From an uncultured Cocleimonas sp. (GTDB lineage: Bacteria > Pseudomonadota > Gammaproteobacteria > Thiotrichales > Thiotrichaceae), in NCBI RefSeq assembly GCF_947495625.1, contig NZ_CANLZW010000006.1:83536-147535 (forward strand): a stretch of DNA of 64,000 bases, written 5' to 3'. How positions within the stretch are numbered: position 1 is the stretch's first letter; the number at the start of each line of letters is the position of its first letter. Both the position numbers and the translations under genes were made by a program. This document shows positions 53,644 through 61,918 of the stretch, piece by piece. The notes beneath the pieces were generated by a model. The model was not told the DNA's origin, made no database searches, and worked only from the letters and a program-made list of their open reading frames with translations.

Positions 53644-54246
53644 TTAGTGATCTGCTATCAGTCCTTTGGCTTTAAGTCGCTCAATGATTGTATTTACCTC
53701 TGCATCTATAGTTAATTTAGAGGTGTTGATTACGATATCTGGCTTGATTGGTTCTTCATAGGGTGCAGATATACCTGTAAAATTCTCGATTTCCCCTTTG
53801 CGTGCGCGAGCATATAGGCCTTTAGGGTCGCGTTCCTCGCAAGTTTCAAGATCACACTTGCAGTAGACTTCGTGAAAGTCTCCATGTGGAAGTCGGCTCC
53901 TTACTCTTTCTCTATCTTCTCTGTAGGGGGATACAAATGCCGCTAGAACAATTGTGCCCGCCTCAACAAAAAGCTTTGAGACTTCGGATACTCTTCTCAT
54001 ATTTTCGTGTCGATCTTCCGCAGAAAAATGAAGGTCAGAGCAAAGCCCGTGACGAACGTTGTCACCATCAAGAACGATGACATTATGTCCGCTTTCAAAT
54101 AAACGCTTCTCAACGGCATTGGCTAAAGAGGATTTGCCAGAACCAGATAATCCGGTAAACCATAAAACAAAGCTCTTATGGTTGTTTCTTTCCTGGCGGT
54201 GTTGCCTAGTTATGTAGTTGTCGTGCCAGTAAACGTCTTGTTTCAT
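53644..54246 (-). CDS. cysC: adenylylsulfate kinase, copy 2
   Basis: 200-residue APS kinase, all motifs intact: GLSGSGKSS P-loop, VLDGDNVRHGLCSDLHF, FVEAGTIVLAAFVSPYR, RDPKGLY and FTGISAPYEEP. It is a paralogue of the copy at 48868, differing at roughly one residue in five, so the duplication is not recent or the copies come from different sources. It is the first gene of the minus-strand polysaccharide block and diverges from the sulfotransferase-glycosyltransferase fusion gene across a 268-bp promoter region. Confidence 0.95.
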   Translation of the reverse strand: MKQDVYWHDNYITRQHRQERNNHKSFVLWFTGLSGSGKSSLANAVEKRLFESGHNVIVLDGDNVRHGLCSDLHFSAEDRHENMRRVSEVSKLFVEAGTIVLAAFVSPYREDRERVRSRLPHGDFHEVYCKCDLETCEERDPKGLYARARKGEIENFTGISAPYEEPIKPDIVINTSKLTIDAEVNTIIERLKAKGLIADH

Positions 54247-54514
54247 GATTTTCTCTTAAAAGCTTATGTCTCAATTAATTGTAACAGTTGATTATTGATG
54301 TGCGAATTTTTAATTTTGGGTTGAATTTATCTATGTGAGTCTTTTTGTATGCGTCATAAGCAGATAACAAATACACTGCTTGCTCTTCGTGTAGTAAAAT
54401 ATAATAATATTTTTTGATGTTTAATCTGATTTTATTTTGGTGAAATGGCTAAGTTTCACCGGTCGCAAAAATGAATTTCATTTCTTTTTTAACTTCTTCT
54501 TGCTGGTTTTATTG
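54247..54514. promoter_or_regulatory. divergent promoter region cysC copy 2 / giant fusion gene
   Basis: AT-rich 268 bp between divergent genes. Both polysaccharide blocks must have their promoters here. No JUMPStart or ops element (GGCGGTAGC) was found. Confidence 0.4.
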
Positions 54515-57500
54515 ATGAGAGAATGTGTTGTTGTTTTAGGTATGCACCGATCAGGTACTTCTGTGCTTACGGGTTTGATTTCCTTTTTTGGCGGCTATAT
54601 TGGGTCGGATGTTATGTCTCCGACGGAAGATAATCCCAAAGGGTATTTCGAAAATAATAAAGTTTATCAATTAAATGAGAAAATTCTTAAAGAGTGCGGT
54701 GCCTCTTGGGATGATTATACATTTGATGTTGGATCTATTGATGCGGCAAGCTTTGAAAAATACCTTCTTGACGCTAAAACAGTCATTGAAGACGAGCTTA
54801 AATATGTCAACAAACTCGTTATTAAAGACCCAAGAATTTGTGTCTTGTTTCCTTTATGGGAAAGAGCGTTAGATGAGTTGAATATTGATATCAAGCTTGT
54901 GCTTGCATATAGAAGCCCTGTTGAGGTTTCTCATTCCTTGTTAAAACGAGATGGAATTGATATAGAAAAAGGCCTGATGATTTGGTCTCACTATTTTTTG
55001 CAGTCTGAATTATATAGCCGTAAATATCAGCGGATGCTGGTTGAGTATGACGCTGATTTTAAAGATATGCCTAGTTTCGTTGAAAAGTTGGGTGAGTTCC
55101 TAGATCAAAAACCAACTGATGAAATTCTGGAACAGTCGACTGATTTTTATTCGTATAAATTAAAACATCATAAAGTCTCTTTTGAAAATATTTCTGATGA
55201 TTTGCCAATGTACTTAAATTCTTTGAATAAGTTATTGGCGAGTAAGAAATTAGAAGACTTTAAAACGTTGGATATGATCCGTAGTGATTTCTTTCGCTCT
55301 AAAAAATATTTTAGATTTGACGACAGGCAGCGAGTTTTAGAAAAAGAAGAGCTGAGAGACTCTGAGTTAAAATTCTTAAAATTAGAAGAAGCTTATCATT
55401 CACTAAGGGAAAGGCAGCTCAAAGAGCATGATTTGCTTATGCGTGCTCAAGAAGAATTGGATGTTGAGAAAAAAGCCGCCTACAAAGCAAAGAATGACCT
55501 AGTTAAGACGAAGAATGATCTTGCTAAAGCAAAAGATGACCTAGCTCAAGCAAAAATTGACCTGGTTAAAGTAAATGATGAAATTGTAAAAAAAGACCGC
55601 GAACTTGATGCGCTTGCCATAAGGACTAAAGCATCTTTAGATAAAGCAAAACATCAGCTTGAATTGATGAAGTCTTACTATGTTTCGGCTGACAATTTAC
55701 TTAAGCATCTTCTTGATCATCCTTCGAATTATAAAAAGCTATATAAACAAAGCATTGACTCTACATCATTAAAATTGGGAAAAGCACTGTTGCCGTTTGC
55801 AAAAAACAAGCGTTTAACCAGAGATAAAATTCTAATAATGGACTCGGGATTGTTTTCTCCGTTCTTTTATTTAACGGTTAACCCAGATGTTCTGCATGCT
55901 AAGGCTGATCCGCTAAAGCATTTTTGTACCAAAGGTTGGCGAGAAGGGAGAAGTCCAAGTGTGGAATTTGATGTTAAGGCTTATTTGAGAAAACACCCTG
56001 ATGTCGAAAGGGCAAAAATTAATCCCCTTATTCATTATATTCAGAGTGGAAAAAATGAAAGAAGAGAGATTAGTCCTGTTCTTTATTGTGGAGAGTCTTT
56101 TGTAAGTAGTAACAGGAAAACCACAAATAATTCGGTTGGATTATTAACAAAGCCAGAAAATATCGTTGGGCCAATCATCGATCAGGGATGGGAAAACTCA
56201 ATCGATGTTATTTCATCGCTCAAATCGCTAGGGAAGGCGGCCAATAAAAACATCCCCTCTAAAATTATTGAAGATGCAATAAAACAAGTAGAAGAAAATC
56301 CACTTACTATTTCTGTCATTATGCCAACATGGAATAGAGAGAAAAGCATTTGTAAAGCTATCGACTCTATTTTTAAACAAAGCTATTTGCCTCATGAAAT
56401 TATTATTTCGGATGATGGAAGTACCGATGAAACCATCAAACTGCTCAATGATAAATACCCAGATCAAATAGCAAGTGGCGTAGTTATAATTTTAAAGAAT
56501 AAGCATCAAGGGGTAAGTGCTTCACGTAATGAAGGTTTGGCCAAAGCCTCAAGTGATTTAATTGCCTATTTGGATAGTGATAATATTTGGCGAGAACACT
56601 ATTTACTGTTGATGACGGCATCGTTTAGTCAAAACGATGAACTAAATTGCGCCTATGCTGAATTAGAAAAACATGATGCAAATAACAATAATAAGAAAAA
56701 AATTCTAGCGGTTGAATATGACCGCAAACGCTTGCTGGATTCAAATTTTATAGACCTGAATATTTTTATTCATCGTAAGCAATTATTTGATCAATTTGGT
56801 GGCTTTGATACTCAATTAAAGCGATTGGTTGATTGGGATTTGATTATTCGCTATACCAAAAACTATACGCCGGCACTTATTCCTTTTGTGGGTGTGGACT
56901 ACTTTCTCGATGATAAAAACCTCAAAAATATCACCACAACCGTTAGTCTTGATGATAATCGTGAACGTGTATATCAGGGACATTTTCAAGAACGTGTTCG
57001 TTATGGCTTAGAGCCCTTGCGGATTGCCTATGTAATATGGGATTTTCCTGCGCTATCCCAAACTTTTGTACTGAACGAACTGCGTTGGTTGATTAAAAAT
57101 GGATATGACACAAAAGTTTATTATTCTAAAGTGGCTGACAAGGCTGCAGTGCTCGATTTTGAGATAGACTCATATCAGGTTGAAGATGAAAATCAATTAG
57201 CAAAGTTATTAAAAGAGCACGAGAGAAATATTTGCCATAGTCAGTTCGTTTATCCTGCTGTAACTTTGTTGACATACCCTGCTGCGATTATTGCAAATAT
57301 TCCATTTACATTTATGCCTCATGCGGTCGATTTGTTTCATCATAGCAATAAAGAGAGAAATAAAATTGCAGAAATAGTAAGGCATCAGCTTTGTCTTAAG
57401 GTCTATGTTTATGGTGAGTTTCATAAATCATTCTTAATTGATCAGGGAGTGCCAGCAAATAAGATAGGATTTAATTTCCAGGCGGTTGACTTTGAAGATT

Positions 57501-59380
57501 TCAAGTCCAGTAAAATTGTAAAAAAGTCGGATAATAATGAGCTGCGTGGATTAATAATTGCACGATTTATTGAAAAGAAAGGTATTACTTATTTAATTGA
57601 TGCTGCGGCAAAATTAGAAAATCAGAAGATAAGTTTTGATTTGTATGGTTTTGGTCCGTTACAGGATGATTATGAAGAAAAAATAAATAAACAGAATGTA
57701 AGTAATTTTAATTTAAAAGGAGTTATTAATAATCAAGCTGAGCTTTCAGAAGCCTACGGAACTTACGATTTTTTAATGGTGCCAAGTGTCGTCGCTGAAA
57801 ATGGCGATATGGATGGTTTTCCTACCGTAATATTGGAAGCAATGGCAGCAGGGTTGCCAGTGATAACTACAGATGTTTCAGCTATACCTGATTATCTAAC
57901 AAATGATGTTGAGGCAATTGTTGTTGATTCGGCAAATGTAGATGCTCTTGTGGACGGGGTGAAAAAGTTGAAGAGTATGTCTGCTGCGAAAAAACGAGCC
58001 ATGGTTAGTAGGTCGCAGGCTTTTTTAGCTAAAATGGTTGGTGTCAATAAGTCAATGGGCGTAATGCGTGATACTTGGCAAAATTATTCTATAGATATTT
58101 TTTTAGTGACTTACAATACAGTGGACTATGAGGATAGAAATGAAACTTTCGAAATAATTCGTAGAGTATTTGCAATGACTAGCACACCATTCGTGTTAAC
58201 TATTGTTGATAACGGAAGTGATGAAGATTTTTTGGTTCAGCTTCGTGATCTTTTGAAGGGGTATGAAAACGTAAGGCTAATTCTTAAAAGAGAAAATCTT
58301 TACTGTGGGCCGGCCTCAAATTTAGCTCTTAAAATGGCAACAAGTGAATTTGCTATTTATATTTGTAGCAAAGAAGGTTTTATCAAGAGTCATGCCTGGG
58401 AAAGATCTCTCATAGACTTTATGAGGAAAAACCCTGATGTGCCCATAGGAGGTCACCTTTCACACATGCCTAGCTATGTCTATGGTGATGAATATCAATC
58501 ACATCCATTATTTGAGAAGTTTAGAAATAAGGACTTCGCTGCAAATAACCCTGGTAAGCCTTTTGGTCATATTCAAGGTGGCGTATATATCTTGAATAGA
58601 ACTTTTTTTCAAAAGCATGGAGGTTTTAGCGATCATATTACCCATAATGGAATGGATGTTGAGTTATCATATTATGTTGAAAGCTTAGGTTATCAATTAG
58701 GTGAAATACCAGAAGTCGCTTCTTTGACAGTTAAAACAAGACCTACTTTGACTTCGGTGCTAAGTGAAAGAACGGTGATAGCTCATCCGCTGACTATTGA
58801 AAAAGCTAGCAACGATTTGGATACCTTGTTAAAAAATAGTGGGCAGCGTTGTAATTTATGTAACTGGAGAGGGGATAGCTTTGATATTGATGGGCATCAG
58901 CCAGATTCGATAAAGTGTCCTTCTTGTCAATCCACCTCATTTGGTCGAGTTATCTATAGAATAATATCAAATGATCATCATTTGCATAGAAAGGAAGTAT
59001 GTTCTGCCCTAACCACAGATAACTCTTTGGTAGAGAAATTATCTAAGTTTTTTGATCTGAAATTAACAGCAGATGTTGAAAGTAAATTTTCACAAACTAT
59101 TTGTCCTTATACTGACGTCTTTATTTTAGATTCAAAAATGATAGATAAAAATACCTTCGGTGAGTTGATGGAAAAACTATTAGAGAATCTAGCTCCCAGC
59201 GGAGCCATATTTTTTACAGAAATAGCGGCAGGATTATCGGCAAGCCCAGGTACGAACTCCTGGGAAGACAAAATTAAGAATTCTGATAAAATATATGAGG
59301 TTGAATACATTGATCACAGTAGCTATTGCATAGCTTATGATTGGCGTAGAGTTGTAAGTATTAAGCATAAACTGGTGTAA
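54515..59380 (+). CDS. giant fusion: sulfotransferase, coiled coil, GT2, GT4, GT2-like, Zn-ribbon
   Basis: 1,621 residues from the ATG at 54515. Earlier in-frame starts from 54437 lack a ribosome site and would put a hydrophobic leader before the conserved start; 54515 itself has only a weak site. Domains in order (approximate residues): PAPS sulfotransferase (1-265, loop VLGMHRSGTSVLTG, LAYRSPVEVSHSL); Lys/Asp-rich coiled coil (272-390); a paired NPDVLHAKADPLKHF..GWREGRSP repeat often found next to glycosyltransferases (450-520); GT2 (598-810, VIMPTWNREKSICKAIDSI, ISDDGSTDE, YLDSDN); GT4 (834-1190, IARFIEKKG, PSVVAENGDMDGFPTVILEAMAAGLPV); a second GT2-like fold (1192-1403, IVDNGSDEDF); a CxxC-CxxC zinc ribbon (1445-1475) with a degenerate methyltransferase-like end. 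It may build and sulfate part of the polysaccharide as one machine. Confidence 0.88.
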   Translation: MRECVVVLGMHRSGTSVLTGLISFFGGYIGSDVMSPTEDNPKGYFENNKVYQLNEKILKECGASWDDYTFDVGSIDAASFEKYLLDAKTVIEDELKYVNKLVIKDPRICVLFPLWERALDELNIDIKLVLAYRSPVEVSHSLLKRDGIDIEKGLMIWSHYFLQSELYSRKYQRMLVEYDADFKDMPSFVEKLGEFLDQKPTDEILEQSTDFYSYKLKHHKVSFENISDDLPMYLNSLNKLLASKKLEDFKTLDMIRSDFFRSKKYFRFDDRQRVLEKEELRDSELKFLKLEEAYHSLRERQLKEHDLLMRAQEELDVEKKAAYKAKNDLVKTKNDLAKAKDDLAQAKIDLVKVNDEIVKKDRELDALAIRTKASLDKAKHQLELMKSYYVSADNLLKHLLDHPSNYKKLYKQSIDSTSLKLGKALLPFAKNKRLTRDKILIMDSGLFSPFFYLTVNPDVLHAKADPLKHFCTKGWREGRSPSVEFDVKAYLRKHPDVERAKINPLIHYIQSGKNERREISPVLYCGESFVSSNRKTTNNSVGLLTKPENIVGPIIDQGWENSIDVISSLKSLGKAANKNIPSKIIEDAIKQVEENPLTISVIMPTWNREKSICKAIDSIFKQSYLPHEIIISDDGSTDETIKLLNDKYPDQIASGVVIILKNKHQGVSASRNEGLAKASSDLIAYLDSDNIWREHYLLLMTASFSQNDELNCAYAELEKHDANNNNKKKILAVEYDRKRLLDSNFIDLNIFIHRKQLFDQFGGFDTQLKRLVDWDLIIRYTKNYTPALIPFVGVDYFLDDKNLKNITTTVSLDDNRERVYQGHFQERVRYGLEPLRIAYVIWDFPALSQTFVLNELRWLIKNGYDTKVYYSKVADKAAVLDFEIDSYQVEDENQLAKLLKEHERNICHSQFVYPAVTLLTYPAAIIANIPFTFMPHAVDLFHHSNKERNKIAEIVRHQLCLKVYVYGEFHKSFLIDQGVPANKIGFNFQAVDFEDFKSSKIVKKSDNNELRGLIIARFIEKKGITYLIDAAAKLENQKISFDLYGFGPLQDDYEEKINKQNVSNFNLKGVINNQAELSEAYGTYDFLMVPSVVAENGDMDGFPTVILEAMAAGLPVITTDVSAIPDYLTNDVEAIVVDSANVDALVDGVKKLKSMSAAKKRAMVSRSQAFLAKMVGVNKSMGVMRDTWQNYSIDIFLVTYNTVDYEDRNETFEIIRRVFAMTSTPFVLTIVDNGSDEDFLVQLRDLLKGYENVRLILKRENLYCGPASNLALKMATSEFAIYICSKEGFIKSHAWERSLIDFMRKNPDVPIGGHLSHMPSYVYGDEYQSHPLFEKFRNKDFAANNPGKPFGHIQGGVYILNRTFFQKHGGFSDHITHNGMDVELSYYVESLGYQLGEIPEVASLTVKTRPTLTSVLSERTVIAHPLTIEKASNDLDTLLKNSGQRCNLCNWRGDSFDIDGHQPDSIKCPSCQSTSFGRVIYRIISNDHHLHRKEVCSALTTDNSLVEKLSKFFDLKLTADVESKFSQTICPYTDVFILDSKMIDKNTFGELMEKLLENLAPSGAIFFTEIAAGLSASPGTNSWEDKIKNSDKIYEVEYIDHSSYCIAYDWRRVVSIKHKLV

Positions 59381-59384
59381 CTTG

Positions 59385-60335
59385 ATGTCAGATAATAATT
59401 CTTCAGTATGTTTGGTTGTTGGGGCGGGTGGTTTTATCGGCTTCAATTTATGTATTGAATTGCATTCAAAATATAAGAAAATCTATGCTTGTGATACAAA
59501 TTTTTCGGAAAGCATAGAAAAAAAGCTCAAAGAAAAAGATATAGTTATTATTGAAGGTGGTGTTGAATTGTTTGCTCTGGATTTGCGTAAATATAGAGAT
59601 GTTGAAGATATTTATTATTTTGCAGGCAAGTCTACTCCTTCAATTTTGGAGGCAGAATTAAATAAAGGGTATTTTTCAGATCAGGAAATATTGGTCATGA
59701 TGCTCGAAGCTTCAGTAAAATTAGATTCTCTTAAGACTTTTATCTATGGGTCATCGGGTGGGACGGTTTATGGTGATTCAAAGGAAAAGGCATCTCAGGA
59801 AAATTCTCCAACGGCACCTATATCGGCTTATGGCTTATCTAAACTCAATCAAGAAAGTTATATTCAATTTTATTCAAGACGCTACGGTTTTTCTGCGAAG
59901 ATTGCCAGAATATCTAATCCTTACGGACGAGTCTTAACTCATGGGAGTAAGCACCTACAAGGTTTTATCGATACAAGCATAGATAGAGTGCTAAATAAGG
60001 AAATTATTGAGTTATGGGGGGATGGGGAAGTAGTCAGGGATTATATTCATATAAATGATTTGGTGTCGGGTATTTCGGTATTGGCACAAAATTCAGTTGA
60101 GGATGGTCTCTATAATATCGGTAGTGGTATCGGGTACTCCTTAAATGATGTTTTATCTATTTATAAGGCAATGGATGTCAGTTGCGAGGTGAAATATCTT
60201 GAGTTTCGTAAAATTGATTTACCTATCAGTATTTTAGATGTCAGTAAAATATTAAATAAGACTGGTTGGCGTCCTGAAATAATGCTGGAATCTGGTATTT
60301 CAGAAATTATGAATTTCAAGTTAAAGATAATTTAG
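59385..60335 (+). CDS. NAD-dependent sugar epimerase/dehydratase
   Basis: Extended SDR of 316 residues; ATG at 59385 chosen over the TTG one codon earlier. VVGAGGFIGFNLCIELHS binds NAD, YGSSGGTVYGDS is the catalytic Ser segment and SAYGLSKLNQESY holds the Tyr-Lys pair. ARISNPYGR and ELWGDGEVVRDYIHINDLV are the UDP-sugar-binding motifs of the GalE/WbpP/RmlB-like group. It lies 4 bp after the giant fusion gene and could act as a UDP-sugar 4-epimerase for the same polymer, possibly the partner of the tviB-like dehydrogenase. Confidence 0.85.
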   Translation: MSDNNSSVCLVVGAGGFIGFNLCIELHSKYKKIYACDTNFSESIEKKLKEKDIVIIEGGVELFALDLRKYRDVEDIYYFAGKSTPSILEAELNKGYFSDQEILVMMLEASVKLDSLKTFIYGSSGGTVYGDSKEKASQENSPTAPISAYGLSKLNQESYIQFYSRRYGFSAKIARISNPYGRVLTHGSKHLQGFIDTSIDRVLNKEIIELWGDGEVVRDYIHINDLVSGISVLAQNSVEDGLYNIGSGIGYSLNDVLSIYKAMDVSCEVKYLEFRKIDLPISILDVSKILNKTGWRPEIMLESGISEIMNFKLKII

Positions 60336-60337
60336 TT

Positions 60338-60355
60338 GTCTATAACTGGGGGGTG
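60338..60355 (+). repeat. dispersed poly-G motif, copy 10 (divergent)
   Basis: GTCTATAACTGGGGGGTG begins 3 bp after the epimerase stop codon. It is the most divergent copy and has no A-run, but keeps the orientation and the place just 3' of a stop. Confidence 0.5.
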
Positions 60356-60375
60356 CTCAGTTGTTGATTTGATAA

Positions 60376-61419
60376 ATGTCTAGTCTAATAGCGGTAGTTT
60401 TTTATATGTTTAATAAAATTAAGAATTTGTTTGGAGTACCTTCTGTCTCAACCCAGGCTAAAATAGTTAGAGTCAGTGGAGATAAGGCATATTCGGTCAC
60501 TTTAGAAAATAGATCTTCGAAGTGGCCATCAAGAGGTCCAAGAAATAGAATAGAGCCCCTTTGCCTACCTACTTTAAATCCGCAGCATGTAATAGACTCA
60601 AGCAATCAGATTTTTACAATTGGATCATGTTTTGCCAGAAATATAGAGTTGGCATTAAAAGCTGCCAATTTTAATGTTCCATCCGCTGATGTGCGTTTTC
60701 CAGAAGAAGAATTATGGCAAGGGACTAAGCTCCATTCGGGGCTCCTTAATAAATATACGCCTCAATCCATGTTGAATGAACTTGAGTATGTATTTGATAA
60801 TAAATATACAGCGGATGATTTTTTGATAGAAGTGGGTAATGACGAATATATTGATTTGCAATTACACTCTAATCAATATGTTACTTTTCAAAGAGGGCTG
60901 CAAAGAAGAGCTGAAATAAAAGACTCTATCAAACAATTTGTAAATTCAGCGGATGTTATTATTGTTACTTTAGGCCTTGTAGAGGTTTGGTGGGATAGTA
61001 AAAACAAAATTTATCTAAATGAAGCACCTTCCAAGAAATTGGTAGAAAAGCATAAAGGGCGTTTCTATTTTGAAACTATGTCACCAGAGTGCGTATTTGA
61101 TAATGTGGCTAAAATAATTAAGTTACTGAAGGGGAATTCAAAAGATAACTCTTGGATAATGCTAACTGTATCTCCAGTGCCTTTAGCAAGAACGTTCAGA
61201 GATAAAGACGTGATAATAGCAAATATGTATTCTAAGTCTTTATTAAGAGTTGCTGCTGAAATTGAATCTGATAAAAATGATTTCGTAGAATATTTTCCAA
61301 GTTATGAGAGCGTGATGCTTTCAGATAGACAGAAGTTATGGAAAGATGATCAAATACATTTAGAATATGAGGCTATTAAAAAAATCACGGAAAGGGTCGT
61401 GCAGAAATATTCAGCCTAG
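60376..61419 (+). CDS. GSCFA-domain protein
   Basis: 347 residues. IFTIGSCFARNIELAL carries the GSCFA signature near residue 78, followed by VTLGLVEVWWD and WIMLTVSPVPLARTF; DDQIHLEYEA near the C-terminus supplies an Asp-x-x-His. These are the blocks of an SGNH/GDSL-like hydrolase fold, so it may be an esterase or acyltransferase acting on the polysaccharide. The start is uncertain; an ATG at 60406 (MFNKIKNLFG) is also possible. It is co-oriented with the epimerase, 40 bp upstream. Confidence 0.75.
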   Translation: MSSLIAVVFYMFNKIKNLFGVPSVSTQAKIVRVSGDKAYSVTLENRSSKWPSRGPRNRIEPLCLPTLNPQHVIDSSNQIFTIGSCFARNIELALKAANFNVPSADVRFPEEELWQGTKLHSGLLNKYTPQSMLNELEYVFDNKYTADDFLIEVGNDEYIDLQLHSNQYVTFQRGLQRRAEIKDSIKQFVNSADVIIVTLGLVEVWWDSKNKIYLNEAPSKKLVEKHKGRFYFETMSPECVFDNVAKIIKLLKGNSKDNSWIMLTVSPVPLARTFRDKDVIIANMYSKSLLRVAAEIESDKNDFVEYFPSYESVMLSDRQKLWKDDQIHLEYEAIKKITERVVQKYSA

Positions 61420-61918
61420 TGAACTATAATTGTCGTCGCCAGCCAGTGAAGATAAAACTTATTTGCTGTAAATGCTGTTTTATATCTAGCTCTTTAGAGG
61501 GGGTCGTTGTAAAATTGCAACTAAGTTTTAAATTAGCCGTAAAAAAACCTATTTATTGGTATAAAAACAACAAGTATTTTAAGTTTAATAATTAGATATA
61601 AGAAGAAATATTTTTTTTATATTAAAAATCAGTAACTTATAAGATATTTATATTTTTTTAGTTTGTTATTTGAATGTTGCGTTTATAAATAAGATGACGT
61701 ATAGTTTGGCCTGATACTGTAGGTAGTCACTTAAAGGGCTCCCTTTATCAGTTTAAGATTAAAAAAAGGGTTGTTTTAAAGTCTTTTTTTGTGATTAATT
61801 TAAATTTATTAGGGCGAACTGAATCAAGTGGGTGGGGGTTATCCGATACGCTTTTTTGGGGTTTACTAATATTTAATTTAAAGTTTGTTCGTTCGAAAAT
61901 TTTTAATGGAGAGAAATA
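61420..61918 (+). other. 500-bp AT-rich intergenic region upstream of a secreted-protein gene
   Basis: No ORF or known gene remnant was recognised. ATAAAAC at 61452-61458 and GTTTTAT at 61477-61483 could pair as a weak hairpin after the GSCFA gene. The long A/T-rich stretch (61540-61680) could be a promoter/UTR region for the gene at 61919, but no clear boxes were assigned. Confidence 0.35.

Noticed and set aside
54437..54514. Upstream TTG start for the giant fusion protein
   Set aside because: No ribosome-binding site; the conserved sulfotransferase strand starts directly after the ATG at 54515.
54247..54514. JUMPStart/ops element before the polysaccharide genes
   Set aside because: No GGCGGTAGC-like sequence was found in this or neighbouring gaps.
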